Numbered from the stretch's first letter, positions 23,729 to 36,505 are shown. The stretch is 64,000 nucleotides of DNA from Rhipicephalus microplus (GCF_043290135.1 NC_134703.1:110322005-110386004); one strand, 5' to 3'. Notes: generated from the sequence alone by a model not told the origin. A program made the numbers and translations.

Positions 23729-26003
23729 AGTCAACTCTGGCATTGTATTGTTGGAAATCTCATTCATCTTGAGGGCTGGCAGGCTCGGGAGAGCCGTGGG
23801 CCTTGGCTTCGCCGGCCGGGCATGTCTTGGTGCCGTCCAAGGTTGGCGTTCTTTGTCACCAGGAGCGGTGGGTGGCTTTGCTCACAATGAAAACGCTGTG
23901 GCCCCAAGTGGCCTCCTTATCCATTTGCCTCGCTCATCTATGGCAACTCGGAGGAGGTAATGCTTGGTGAAGGATCGTGGTTCCAGCATTGCGAGATTGT
24001 ACGCCTGTTTGTTTCTCGTTTGCGCGGTGCTAGTGAAGATCTTCGAGACACTGCCAGCGTTACGCGGCACGTGTTTCAGGGACAGTATTGCTTTTCCCTA
24101 GCATACATGTCGTGCACTCGTACACTTGCTGTACCACCACATAGCCTGGGCACTCCTATGAACAGCTGAGGTGTTCATAAGAGGCACAAGTCTTCGATGG
24201 CAATCACTTTTAGCCGGTGATGAGGAGCCATACTGGAATTAACTGTTTTCAGCCACTTTGCGAGCACTATCTGCGCGCTGTATACTCCTCAGAGCGTGCT
24301 TTGATGTCTTTGTGCAAACAAAAATGTGGCCTGTGGTGATAAAAACGAGTGTTCTGTTGTTGTTATTTAAACCATGTTGTCAGAACGCTTTCTTCATGTT
24401 TAGAGTTAGATCAAGTAACAATATCTCGTTTCTAGTGACGAATACTGATCGGCTCATTAGATGGCCTGCTGCGCTTTTATCTGCTGCAGTAATAAGGGTG
24501 CCAAGAACAGTGAATTGTTAAGGTCATGATCTAGAATATGTCGCTTGAACGTTCAGCTTTCTCTTTGCCGTAGTAACAGTGTAGCCAGCCGTTAGTGGCC
24601 GAGTTGCTGTGTGATGCTTGCTAGGAAAAGAAATGACCACAATCTTCTGCATATCACAAACGAAGTAACTCTATTGGGCTAAATTATTTGTGATAACTAT
24701 TGCTGCTTGCTCGTATTGCCAGTTGCTTAGTTTGTTTTTTTCTGCAAGAAACTAAAGAAGAAAAGAAATGGGTCAATTTTATACACAACTCACAGCGAGT
24801 TCGTGCAATTTTCAAAAAATAACGTCTAAACTTTGGCCCTTGTTTGTGCTCCATTTTTTAGTAGAAACACGGTGGTTTATTTCAACACGTTAAAAATCGA
24901 ATAGCTTTACGATGTCCGGTATTGTAAATTGATTCATACTTACTGCACTAGCGTTTCCTGCCTGGAATAGCGGTCATACCAAAAAGAACACAACGCGAAA
25001 GTATGCGCTTGCTGAGCTGCAAAAGAGGGCCCCAGAACTATATATTTAGAAAGAAACGCTTGAGCACTGTTCACATAGGGTGCTTCACTGTAATGAGTTG
25101 TTGTAGCAATTTCTATATTCATTGCAAAATAATTCCTTAGCCCTAACAAGCACATCACATTGACAACCAAAAACTTTATTAGTGTACGTAACCCATTGCA
25201 TGAATATACACTCCCTGCTGTGCATTTGCAAGTGCTTTCTCATACTCGGTGTCATGTCTTAAGAGCCGTTTGAAGAAATGCACACCGAAGCATTTGTGAA
25301 TGCCTGTCTTAAAAGAATGCTGCTTCGTCTAAGTAAGCGCTAGTGTATTTGATTGCAGACAAGTTTAATGTCTCGGGATCGACTTACCAAGCTTGCCTGT
25401 GGTCTTGGACAGCGGACAAATTTTCATGCGCTTTTTTGTTTGGCCAGCCAAAATGTAATTAAGATACTACTAAAGCGATGAACCACACATCGTTTTCGCA
25501 CCTAATGTCATCGCTGAAGCTGTGTTCAAGAAACGAAACTATGTAATGCAGCTTAGTACAGCTCAATCGCTAATCTATCAGAGTATACGATGTCACTTGC
25601 CCTCTCAGCCTATCTTGCATTTCCCTTGTCTCTTGTGATCTCTCGCTATTTCTTTTTCTCCTTATCTCTGTGCAAAGTTAGTCGTCGAAAACTAGAATTG
25701 AATTTGTGCTTCCGATTTTAACAGGTGCTCATGTCCTGATTTCCTTTTCTGGGCTGGTGTGAAATATTTGCCTGAATTTTTGCGTGTAGAAACAGTTCTG
25801 GCTAAATATAAATGATGTGGACATCTTTTATTAAGCTAGTACTGACCACACCACTTACGGAATAGCTAAGAGATTGTGTTCACAATTCGCTAAGGCATAA
25901 TGACACGATATGATCTTCACGTTTGTTGTTACTCAGTGCTGTTTTTCTACGTCGTGAAAATCGGCTTGTGAACACTGACAAGCAATAAAGAAAGTCGAAC
26001 CAT
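23729..26003 (+). other. Possible long 3' UTR, otherwise no gene
   Basis: If the exon ending at 23728 is real, the low-repeat DNA to its right could be its 3' UTR. A polyadenylation-type AATAAA lies at about 25985-25990 (agcaataaagaaag). Between them I see no gene and no recognisable repeat. The link to the exon is inference only. Confidence 0.25.
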
Positions 26004-27124
26004 CGTGAGTACTGGTTTGTCTATTTCTCTTTTCATACAGTGATTTCAGCCATCATTGTCCCTGAGTCCTTCAACGAGTGTTACTTCTTGATGCTGATCG
26101 CGTTGAAGTGGGCACATTCTCTGTAACTATGCATTTCGAGATTTTGTTTGTCCTTGCATGTGAATCAGGCTGAATCAGCTAACCTATATATTTAAGTAAG
26201 GTCATTCAGCAACTTCTTGTGTTAATCGATTTACGGATTCTTGAACGTTCCGGGTTCGGCATGCCAACACGCACGCACGCTCTCCTGTGCTTTGTAGGTG
26301 TCATTAAGATCATATAATAAAATTAACTAAGATCGTAAAACAAGATATGTTCGAAGAGCTTGATTAAACGAAGAGCGAATCAACAATATATGTGGTAACT
26401 TTCCAACTAATGAACAAATGTGCAAATTTGAAAATACCTTCAGAGAACGCGGAAAGCTGTGTGTTGGCCTTATGACCAGAGCCACTGCTGTTATGACGCT
26501 GATATCCAGTCTGCCATTGCTTTACGAGCAATGCGACCTATTGGGGGATTCAGGAAGAAGCATACCGATGAAGGTACATGCTGATGGTGGACGCATCCAC
26601 AGTCTGAGACTCGATAAGGTTAATGTAGACAGAGTGCCGCGTTCAGACAGGTGAAATGATGAGCCAGTGACACACGAATTAGAAAGCAGCTTGAGTAGAT
26701 GTACAGTCAACTTAGCATGGATCGCGTACCTCTACATAGCAGGCAGCTTGCCCACATGGACACTTCCAACCGCAACTGCTGATGCTGGTTTCCATGTGTC
26801 TTCACGTTCAGTAAGCCGCCATTAGCCAAATAGTTTTTTTTGTTTTGCAGGCAACATCATACACTGACTGCTTGGCGCTATGCTTGTTCCAGATGACCTT
26901 GAGTAACGTGCCATAAGAGCACTACCAAAATGAAGAACAAAGGACAAAGCTTGGTTTTCTGTGTTAACTGGCGTGAAACATGGCAACCTGATATGTTGTG
27001 AGCGTCTGTTTTAACAGGTCAGAACAGAGTTCAATTGCACTAATGTATGGAAAGTTGGAGCCACTCCACTACGTGAAGGTGAGTGGCCAGCAGAGCAGGC
27101 CGGCAGATCTCTCTGTCTGCTGTC
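26004..27124. other. Non-coding DNA, no gene seen
   Basis: No recognisable domain or repeat. A 78-codon frame at 26418-26654 has no support. Confidence 0.4.
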
Positions 27125-27950
27125 GCCGGTGTTTTAGGGACGAAGCTCCTTATAGCGGCACCCCTTCGTCCCGCGTAGCCATTATAGTATGTAACAAGTA
27201 TAACATTTTGACCTCCAAGGTGGTGCCGGTGAGAGATTTCTTCTGTGCGTTGTTGAAAAATAAAAGACAGTGCTCAATGTACATGCCAATGGCTGCTAAG
27301 AGGGAATGAGAGACAGGAGAATTCGGCGTTTAGTTTACGCGCACGCTGCATACTTTTTATTGTTCAACAACGCACAAAAAACATAAATGGTTGCTACGGG
27401 ATACTCGCTGGGCGTAACCTCCTAGGTTTTTAGAAAGGTTTAGCGAGCGTGGGGCCGCAGTGCCATGAATACAGTGAACTAGTATATACCAAGAACTCGA
27501 GGTGGTTAAAGATGGGAAGTAGACACGAAGCGCAAGCGGTAATAAAGTGTGCGTGTGCCTCTTCTCGTTGAGTCCTTGGAATGTCCGCTGTATGGTGGTG
27601 CTTCTATATGAGGAATATATGATGAAAAGATGCGAAATGGTGGTACTTGGTGTGTTGAATAGGTGGATCAACGGACACACAGACAGATGCATGGATGGAC
27701 GCACGAATGGCTGCACGGACGGATGGACGCATGGACGGACGCAGGAGCGGATGCATGGACGAAAGCAGGGACGGATGCACAGTGAACGTGCGGACGCATG
27801 AACAGACGCACGCCCGGGCGGGCGGATGGACGCACGGGTGGCCACACTGATGCACGCATGAATAGACGGAATCAAGAACGAATGGGCGTACGGATGCTTC
27901 GCCCCACTCTCCATCATTCAATCCGTGGATATGCTGCCATTTTTTTCAAA
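27125..27950 (+). repeat. Unnamed ~0.8 kb repeat with internal minisatellite, plus orientation
   Basis: It aligns with the reverse complement of 56130-57105. Landmarks in order are cgaagctccttat, acctccaaggtggtgccggtga, gagatttcttctgtgcgttg, agtgctcaatgtacatgcc, aatggctgctaa, gaatgagagacaggag, tactcgctgggcgtaacctcc, a minisatellite of variable gtccatgc-type units (27670-27890), cgccccactctccatcattc, and gtggatatgctgccattttt at the right end. Similarity stops just after that run, so an element edge lies near 27950. Long open frames through the minisatellite on both strands are artefacts. Class unknown. Confidence 0.7.
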
Positions 27951-30463
27951 AGCGTACTGCTGCTTGGCCGTTCCCAAAAGAGTACCATGGCGCCAAATTT
28001 CGAATGTGAAACCCATTTTGAGATGCGTTTGTGCCGACATGAACCGCTCATGATGGAACAAGCACCAATATGTACGAAGACATAGAAAATACACAGGAAG
28101 AAGCGCTTCATACATATTGGTGCTTACTTCATCATGAACTTAAACCAACATGCTCAACAGCCAGTCATCCAAGACGTAAACAGAGCACCCACAAAATATT
28201 GATAGCTAATATATTTTAGAAGATGTTTAAAATCAACCTTGATGTGCGTATCGCCTAACTGCACGCGAACGGCCCAACCTCACGACATCGACACTAAATT
28301 AGTTCCGTAAACAACCACCAGCCTCCTGCATTACTACGATGTACTGGCTGTCTTGATCACTGCCAGCGTTCTATCCTAGCAAACCTCTACAACCAAAAGA
28401 GGGAGCTTTTCCTTTAAAGACTTGCACTGCCGTGCGGTACCTGACGTCCTTGCCTCAACAGTCCACTTTTTTTTGAAGGGGAGTGGGTCACGTTCATGCA
28501 CAACATCCTTGAGTATATACAACAGCTTACTGGTAGACTAACCTTCGTTAAAAAGAGTGTTCAACGCGGTGCTTATGTGGTTCTGTGGGTTCAGGAGGCC
28601 AGATATATTTACATGAAAACAACTCTGGGCCCCGCTTAACTGACGGGCTTTCTGAAACCAGAACTGTTACTGGCGCTCGAAAATCGTCTCTAAATAACTG
28701 ACCGTCGTGCGTTCAATCAGCTTTATACCCGAGATAAATGAGTTGGAAGCTTCATATCACAGCAAAAAAACAAAACAATACTCAAAATTTTGTGTCGGTG
28801 TTCCTTTGAAATGCGTTGTGTACGCATACCTTCCAAGCAAAACCACGACAACGCAATGCCTAGACTGGAATTAAGAGGTGATATAAGTGCTTAAGGCATG
28901 CCGCCCCAATAATGCTTCCTGCGCTTTACATTCAGTCGCACTGCCTTTCATGAAAGGCTTTCCAGAACAACTCTCTGAAATATCTTCGTATAAATACCTG
29001 TTGATTTCATATACATGTAGCATGCTTTCTGCATGGTGATTATTATAAAGATTATGGTCTTTACAGTATTTATTTTGTAGGGGCCAGAGTGGAGGGCATG
29101 TGAAATAGTTGCAGCTAATTTTGAACTACGCAGGAATGACAGAAACACAAGTAGAGTTCTTAAGCTAGCAACTGGCGTTTATGAAACCCTGCGAGGAATA
29201 TATATACGTGCGAAATATACAGATAAAACTTGTGAAAAAGACTACAACGACTAAACATGATTAAAAAGTATAAAAAAAGATGCAAACCATTTAAACCGGG
29301 CCTATGGAAACACCTTTTTTTTAAATCTCACGTGTATGTATAGGAAGTTCTCTATATTACGAGAACGCCAAAACCATACGAGATGTTATTATAATGCTCA
29401 ATCAGAAGTTGCAAGAATTAGCGTTCCGTTTTGTTCGTGCAACACTCGAGAGTAACAAAACCAAATGAGCGAAATAACAAGACATCGCCTGGGATGGCGG
29501 CTTTGGTGGATACCGAAATATTAAATCCATGTGAGATAAAGTTGATAATGTCATCGACCTAAAATGTCAGTGGAAAGAGTGAACAGATGTACAGAAAGAG
29601 CACACTTGCTTATTATATCCTTCTCTTCGTAGTCTCACTTTCATGTGGCATTACGAGCATTAATGGCAGCGCGCCACCAAGCCAAAAGGAGTACTTTACT
29701 AGACCAGTTCTGTAGCCTTGGCACTCGAAACTGCAAGCTTCTTTCGTATATGAGAGCTTCATTCATAAATCGTGATGCCGCACTCATTAAATGCACTCCA
29801 TATCATATTTTCCTTTCTTACCGTGCTTCAGGTTTTGCTGGAGCAGGCAAAATACCACTTCGGTATTTGCTCATTATTCCCCGTAAATAACACGCAATTG
29901 ATTTCCACTTAACCAGCAGTCAGGATTCTCTCATTTCTTCATAAAAATATTTCAATTGTGGGTCCGAATGTAATGCGTGAGGTGATTGTTGGTTCAAGGC
30001 ATAACTAAAAATGAAGGTCCCCTACTAACAGCCATGCGGTGTTTCTTAACTTTCTTTTTGTCTTCGTTTCACGTGCGCCGTTTCCTGGTCTACGTTTTAC
30101 ACACTGTTGTTGGAATTCAAATTAAACAATTCGTCAACTGAATGAGGTAAGACTTGCGGTAAGCTAATCATATCGATCAATAATTCTTTCTCTCTCTCTC
30201 TGATTCTCTATTGTGGATTCGAATCGCATGCTGTGTTAAGAAATAGAGAATGCACAAGAAGTACGGGCAAAATTGCCCATTACAAGTATGAGTTACTTCC
30301 GGAGAAAAAAGTATGAATTTTCTGGTATGTTTGTGCTGCCAACGAGTGTACAACAATTTTTACTCACATAACCCACCCGTGACCTCTCGGCACACCGCCG
30401 AACTCAATTCCTGAACGAAAGGTGGGGAGGTTAACCAAAGATGAAATCTGCTTAGCTAACCGA
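27951..30463. other. Non-coding DNA with one short hairpin
   Basis: A perfect 15 bp inverted repeat (aagcaccaatatgta at 28060-28074, complement at 28111-28125) lies just right of the minisatellite repeat. The rest, to 30463, shows no gene. A CT microsatellite (ctctctctctctctga) sits near 30190. Confidence 0.4.
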
Positions 30464-30733
30464 TACTCGGAATATATTGATTGATTGACTGATGAAGACG
30501 TTAGGTTTAACGCCCCAAAACCACCATAATAATATTAGAGACCCCGTAGTGGAAGGTTCCAGAAATTTCGACCACCTGGGGTTATTAACCGTGTACCCCA
30601 ACCTGAGCACACAGGCCTAAAGCATTTTCGCCTCCACCGGAAATGCAGCCGCCGAAGCCGGAATTCAATACCGGGACCTGCCGGCCAGCAGCCGAGTATC
30701 TTAGTACTAGACCACCACGGCGGGGCTACTCGG
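30464..30733 (-). repeat. Full-length Ruka-like SINE, 7 bp target duplication
   Basis: The minus-strand SINE occupies 30471-30726 between copies of tactcgg (30464-30470 and 30727-30733). It has the tRNA-like head at the right (ending gaccaccacggcggggc), the body with cctccaccggaaatgcagcc, and the tail (tattgattgattga on plus) at the left. The sequence is moderately diverged. Confidence 0.85.
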
Positions 30734-30951
30734 GCAGTTTAACGACATACGAAAAAAAAAACGAAAAAAAGGAATAGAAAAACAGGCAATGAGTTTGACC
30801 CAAGGCTGTTATTCCTATAAGAATAATCAACAAGCGCGCAGAAACATCATCGCTGCACAGTCCGACTGTGTCGTTCAATCCGGCTTTGAAGTGATTAGAT
30901 AAACCTGTAGCTCTGACTCTGAACTTGTCGTTGTAAGCGTAGTAGTGCGCA

Positions 30952-31215
30952 GGGTTCCACGTTGGTATTGATATGTGGGGTTTAACGTCCCAAAACCACC
31001 ATATGATTATGAGAGACGCCATAGTAGAGGGCTCCGGGAATTCAGCCCAAATGGGGTTCTTTAACGTGCACCTATATCTGAGCACACGGGCCTACAACAT
31101 TTCCGCCTCCATCGAAACTGCAGCCGCCGCCGCCGGGATTTGATCCCGCGACCTGCGGGTCAGCAGCCGAGTACCTTAGCCACAAGACTACCGCTGCGGG
31201 GCTGGGTTCCACGTT
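30952..31215 (-). repeat. Full-length Ruka-like SINE, 12 bp target duplication
   Basis: The minus-strand SINE occupies 30964-31203 between perfect copies of gggttccacgtt (30952-30963 and 31204-31215). The tRNA-like head at the right carries a B box-like gggatcaaatccc. The body carries the conserved gagagacgccatagtagagg and ggggttctttaacgtgcac blocks. The (TCAA)n tail is shortened to a single tattgat on plus. Confidence 0.92.
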
Positions 31216-32639
31216 ACAAGTGGTACTTTTTCCAACCCCTCTCAATCATGCGCTTGTGGTTAGAATGCTGCGTAAGGACGGAATAATAAAAGAGGAGGTG
31301 GTGAGCAGCCACCCTCACGGCCCCTTTGCCATCTGTGCGCACACCTATTGTAAGTGTACATACCCTTTCAAGGTTTACAAACAAAGCCCTTCAATGACTT
31401 CCGGTTTTGTCCACCGATATGCTTAAATAACATCGAAGGACCACAGGAGCTTCAGGAAATTACCCGCTGATTATCTACGGTTTCCTTCCCTTAATTTGCA
31501 AAGTATATTTAAATAAATGTTTTTTGACCTACACAAAAATTACAAAACATTCCGTTGTACTTCGCACACGTTTCTTTTATGTGAAAAACGAAAGAGGGAC
31601 TTTTCTTACACTTGAAAAGGAATTGAAAACGTGCTTTCAGTTTAAATGTTAGTAGCTGGTAAATGAGGTGACCGGAAGTTTTTTTGGGTACAACGCTTGT
31701 GACCTTGAAACCGTCTGTATAGTTGCGCTTTTGGTGCCCTGCTTCATGGCCTGCGTCATTTTTTAAGCGTCAGATATACACTGGTCAAGGTTGAGCAGGT
31801 TCACGTGGCTTATTGAGAGCTGTGCTGCGCATGAACGACGAGAAGTACGTTAACACAGCGCACAGCGGGTGCGCCGGAGAAGGCCTGGAAGTTCCTAGAG
31901 TGACGTGTTACCGTGGGTTGGTTCTTGACACACGTGGGCTTGCTCAGTAGTCCATCCATCCGTCCATCCGTAGCTCAGCAAGTATATTTGGGCATCGCCG
32001 AGCTAAACCACTTCTTCTCAACTTTTTTAATTAGGAAAAAAACTTTATGCCGCTGTAAAGGATGCGTGTTTCACGAAACGCCAGCCACATGGTAGCTTTG
32101 GCAACCAGCAACGTCGAAGCTTTGAGGACGCCTGCAATAAAAACGAGACGTCTTGCCAAGACATGCATGCGCATTAGTCAGAACCAGGCAGCTGTCATTA
32201 CTATGTGTTACGCCCAACAACCAAGACAACTGTCGCAACACAGCTTCTCCGGGCTTTAGCCATTCGATCAGATATGGTCATGGGACGCAGAAAGCGCGTA
32301 CTCGCGAAGAAGCAGCGGGACGTCGCAAAGCTAGGCTTGCAGTTGTACGAGAACGGAAACGGCAGCAACGAGCAGCTCGATATTACGCGTTCATGGAAAA
32401 GTAGAACAAGAGACGACGAGAAGATACTGCCGGCCACGGTGAGTGGAATGCTGCCGTTGTGCGAGCTGTACATACGTCAGGGTTGCGGTGTAAGTCTAGC
32501 CTACCGGAGAATCAAGTACGAGTGGTGCCATGCTCGACCAGCCTCGCTTTGTCTCAGGCCTAACGCAGCAAGCTTTTGCTCCCCCCTCCCCTTTTATTTA
32601 ACTAATTTAAAAAAGCAATTGCTCGTGTGCTGTCCTGCG
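31216..32639. other. Non-coding or unassigned DNA
   Basis: A ccatccatccgtccatccg tract lies near 31950. From 32260 to 32500 a frame rich in Arg, Lys and Ala (R-x-x-R-R-K-A-R type) resembles a basic coiled-coil segment of some retroelement proteins. It is short and unplaced, so I do not call it a gene. Confidence 0.3.
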
Positions 32640-32866
32640 CATTTCGTGAGTTGTTACAAACCAGTTCTGTGGAATCTGGCAGAGTGACGGAAGGATAAGG
32701 AAAGGGAAGTCAACAGCCACCCATTCGCAGCATGAAGCCACAAAGAGTAACACAGATCTCTTGGCCGAAGTTGCCGAGAAATTTGGCCTGGTCTGAGGAT
32801 CGAATACGGAACCAATGCCTTTTCTGGGCGTTCGCTCTACCAATCAAGCTAAGGAAGAACTTAGCG
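32640..32866 (-). repeat. tRNA-derived SINE, family unnamed, different from Ruka
   Basis: The minus strand begins near 32866 with a tRNA-like head. It holds an A box-like ttagcttgattggtagagcg and, further on, ggttccgtattcgatcc, a B box carrying a short insertion. A body follows with aacttcggccaagagatctg, a cccttcctta pyrimidine block, and an end near aactggtttgtaacaactc. The head cannot fold as a complete tRNA, so this is a SINE. The body is not related to the Ruka body. Confidence 0.6.
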
Positions 32867-33190
32867 ATTGAAGGCGTAAGGTCGAACGTGTTGACAAATT
32901 GAAGTGAATGGACACGCGTTATTGGAAATAAGACCTGCTGAACTTTGCGCTATGTGCCCACGTGCATCGTGTTGTCGATGAATTCATCCTCACGCTGCCA
33001 TTTGATAGCTTCCTAGTAGGCTCACTCGGTAAAGCAGTCGCTCTACGTATACATAGTGCAGTGTACGAAGTGATCTACGAAGAGTAGTAGCTCCACGCAG
33101 TGAACTTTTCGGCAACTAAAATAGCTTCTTTCTAAGAAACCCGCATAGTTTTTCGCAATAATACATGTGAGTCTCGCGAAATCAAAGAAC

Positions 33191-33354
33191 TGTAGTGAAG
33201 AGGAATGCCCACTACTGCAGCGACATCGACACGTTGGCGCGAGGCACGAGCTAAGACTGCCTGATTGCTGCTGCGACGCTGCCCGTACATCCGGCTAGCT
33301 CTTGCTGCTTCTGCACGGACGCTGATACCGCTTTTGACCTTGCATCCACATTAT
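33191..33354 (+). repeat. 5' LTR of gypsy element 1
   Basis: 164 bases beginning tgtagtgaag and matching 39029-39192 without indels, with 4 substitutions. A ttttggtggag string follows at once, where the primer-binding region should lie. The exact right edge is uncertain by a few bases because the match runs through acattat. Confidence 0.9.
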
Positions 33355-33423
33355 GTTTTGGTGGAGAGTCCTCCCCAGTCCTCCCCAGTCCTGGAACTGC
33401 ATAGCCAAAATCTGCCGTCCGTC

Positions 33424-34445
33424 ATGCCTGACGACGCTGTCTTCACACCCCCACCGGCTTCGCCACGCAGGAGCTGTTCCTGTGCCCAGCTCTTGCGAGA
33501 ACCCGACATCTTCAGCGTCACCGACGAGAAAGACATTGAAAATTGGCTGAAATCTTATGAACGAGCCAGTGCTACTAACAAATGGGACGATCGCACAAAG
33601 CTTGGTACGTGATGTTTTATTTAACGGATGTTGCCAAGCTGTGGTACAGAAACCATGAGGCGGAAATCCCCACTTGGACTACCTTCAAAACCTGCATCGC
33701 AGATGTTTTTGGACGCCCTGGTGTGCGCAAACTTCGCGCAGAACAACGCCTACGAGGCCGGTCCCAACAAACTGGTGAGACATTCACCAGCTACATAGAG
33801 GACATACTCGACCTCTGCCGACGTGTCGACCCGTCGATGGCAGAAACTGACAAGGTGCGACATATCATGAAAGGCATTTCCGACGACGCCTTTCAAATGC
33901 TGCTCTCCAAGAACCCTGTCACTGTCTCTGAGGTTATCGAGTTGTGTCAGAGTTTCGACGAGCTGCGACGACAGCGTCTTCTCACGCAACGCCCTGACGT
34001 CCCGTATGACACCCTCTCAAGCCTGACCACCACATCTGACCTTCAGTCGCTGCTATCGCCGATCAAGGAGTTTGTTCGTGCTGAGGTCGCTCGTCAGCTA
34101 TCGCTGCTATCAACAGCCGGCCAACCACCATCACCTCTGCCAGCAAACATTCGCCAAGTCATCCAGGAGCAAGTTTGCGCGGCTCTGCCATCTGCCCGTG
34201 ACACTTCACCATTGCCAAGCCCTGTTGCCTGTGCCGAGGTAAACGCACCTCTAAGCTATGCTGAAGTAGCGGCTCGACCACCTCTTCATACTTTTACGTC
34301 ACTTCCCTCAGCCTGACGCTCCGACCCACTCCTCGGTTCGCTCAACCAAGGTCCGCCCAGAGTAGTGGACAATGGCGTACACTCGACAATCACCCAATAT
34401 GCTTTGCCTGCGGGCTACCTGGCCACATAGCGCGATACTGCCATC
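33424..34445 (+). pseudogene. Gypsy element 1 gag, two frameshifts
   Basis: Gag would form the capsid-like particle that packages element RNA. The likely start is ATG at 33424, opening M-P-D-D-A and a Pro-rich stretch. The frame then reads into the capsid region (E-N-W-L-K-S-Y-E-R) until TGA at 33610-33612. Capsid sequence continues one frame over (about 33597-34316, with Y-L-T-D-V-A-K-L-W-Y and E-T-F-T-S-Y-I). A second shift leads to a clean CCHC zinc knuckle (C-F-A-C-G-L-P-G-H-I-A-R-Y-C) at 34400-34441, which binds nucleic acid. The domain order is typical of gypsy gag. Three phases in about 1 kb mean no full-length Gag can be made without correction. Confidence 0.85.
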
Positions 34446-34649
34446 GGCGCGTCCCTGTCTACCGCCAAAGCTACGACCAGACCTTCGAACCTGCCCTTTA
34501 TGTGCCACCGCGCCCATCGTTCACAGGCTCTCAACACCCCGACCAGACGTCATCGTACGCCGACCATCGCCCTCCTGTTAACCGCCGCTCACCATCACCT
34601 CGACGCCACTTGCCATCGCCGATGCGTCGTCGTTCTTCATCGCCGGAGC

Positions 34650-34938
34650 GGAAAAACTAATTGCCGCAGTTCCAGAAGCAGGAACTGCGTCGCCAGCGAA
34701 AAGACAAGGGCCTCTCACTTCACCAACGAATGTTCTGGACGTACATGTGGACGGCGTCGCTGCACTCTCTCTTGTCCACACTGGTGCCGCAGTTTCAGTG
34801 ATAAGTGCTAGACTCTGCCGCTTGCTCAAAAAAGTTATGACGCCACTAGCAAGTATATCACTTCGTACAGCCAGCGCAGATCACGTCACACCGGCCGCTG
34901 CCTGTACTGCTCGCATCGCGATTGATGGCCTCATTTAG
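34650..34938 (+). pseudogene. Gypsy element 1 aspartic protease, active-site Asp replaced
   Basis: This is the retropepsin that would cut the Gag-Pol polyprotein. The motif region reads L-V-H-T-G-A-A-V-S-V-I-S, where family members have D-T-G-A. The catalytic Asp is His (codon CAC at 34777-34779, one base from GAC). A TAG at 34936-34938 then ends the frame. The same phase resumes at once and leads through the conserved I-I-L-D-W-D-F-L block into reverse transcriptase. Either defect alone should abolish processing. Confidence 0.82.
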
Positions 34939-36505
34939 GTCGTTGAACTGCTGGTGTTAGATTCCTGCTCCCATGACATCATTTTGGACTGGGATTTTCT
35001 CTCCGCTAATAAGGCCGTCATCGACTGCTCTCGCGCTGAGGTGGCATTTGAAGTGTTTGACGACGCTCCATTATATGATGCTCATGAAACCGGGAACAGA
35101 CTATTTGTTGCTGAAGACTTGATCATACCGCCGCACTCTTTTGCCCTTACCATGGTGTCTTGCAACTCTCTCGCCGAGTCTAGTGCCCTTTTCACGCCAT
35201 CTGCTCTTTTCGTTCATCGCAAGTGTTCGCCGCTACCATATGCCCTTCTAGAACTTCATGACGGCGCCAGCAGACTGCTCATCTCGAACCTGTTGTCATG
35301 TCCTGTAACACTACTTCGGGGTGAGTGCGTCGGGCGTGTTTATGGGCTCGACCCTTGTGCAATTATCGACATGCCGGCTGGTCTTTCCGCCGAACACGAA
35401 GTCGCCGGAGTGACCTGTGCCTCTTCGCCGCAGACTACTAGGCCGGACGTACTGAGCAGCTACATCGCCGACACGTTAACCCTTTCGCAACGTGCTCAGC
35501 TTCTACGACTGCTGGAGAAGTTCCGTTCTTCCTTCGACTGCCAGCATACTCCCCTCGGCCGCACGTCAGCCGTGTATCACCGCATCAACATGTGTACCAA
35601 TGCGCCATTGCGTCAAAGACCCTATCGCGTGTCCGCAGCCGAGCGCAAGGTTATCGATGGCCAAGTAGCTGATATGCTCAACCGTGGCGTCATCCAGCCT
35701 TCGAACAGCCCCTGGGCATCTCCAACCGTTCTCGTTAAGAAGAAAGACGGGTCAATTTGCTTCTGTGTTGACAACCGTCGTCTTGACAAAATAACTGAAA
35801 AGAACGTTTACCCGTTACCGAGAATCGACGAGGCCCTTGACTGCCTCCAAGGTGCGGAGATCTTCTCTTCTATTGACTTATGGAGTGGCTACTGGCAAGT
35901 CCCTCTGGCACCTGAAGATCAGCCTAAGACGGCCTTTGTCACACCTGATGGCCTTTACGAATACTGTGTCATGCCTTTTGGTCTTTGCAACGCACCCGCA
36001 ACATTCGAGCGGATGATGGACAATCGTTTGCGTGGCCTGAAGTGGAAAACATGCCTGTGCTACTTGGATGACGTGATTATATTTTCACCGGATTTTCCAA
36101 CGCATCTCCGCAGGCCAGATGAAGTGCTGCAGTGCCTAACTGATGCCGGCCTTCAGCTCAACCTGAAGAAATGCCGCTTCGGCGCAAGTCAGCTCACCAT
36201 CCTCGGTCATGTGGTATCTAAAGAGGGTATTCTTCCTGACACCGCCAAGCTTCGGGCAGTTGCAGAGTTCCCTAAACCTGCATCTCTGAAGGATCTGGGC
36301 AGCTTTCTTGGCCTCTGCTCGTATTTCCGCCGCTTTATTCGGAATTTCGCTATGATCACCGCCCCCTTGACTGAACTTCTACGTAGTGACTCAAAAAGTT
36401 ACGCTTGCTCACCCGCCTGTGACGATGCTTTCGAAATGTTGCGCCGCCTGTTAACCTCGCCGCAAATCTTGCGTCATTTCGACCCGACTGCTCCGATGGA
36501 GGTAC
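34939..36505 (+). pseudogene. Gypsy element 1 reverse transcriptase, open frame cut by a solo LTR
   Basis: After the protease stop the frame is open for over 1.5 kb. It carries the linker, then the gypsy RT blocks: a P-Y-R-V-S lead, [15 protein letters not shown], the F-C-V-D-N-R-R-L block, [20 protein letters not shown], and the catalytic Y-L-D-D at 36061-36072, then the thumb and the L-G-H-V-V-S connection. All RT catalytic aspartates are present. Homology stops at 36505, where a 925 bp solo LTR begins. The TGA at 36511 lies inside that insertion. RNase H continues at 37435 in a compatible phase. Confidence 0.9.

Noticed and set aside
27357..27921. Open frames of up to 186 codons on both strands
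   Set aside because: They run through the gtccatgc-type minisatellite, so they are Cys/Val/Arg/His-rich repeats without a domain. Similar artefacts arise at 56132-56623.
32260..32500. Basic Arg/Lys-rich protein segment
   Set aside because: Short and without a start, stop or splice context; could be part of a retroelement but cannot be placed.
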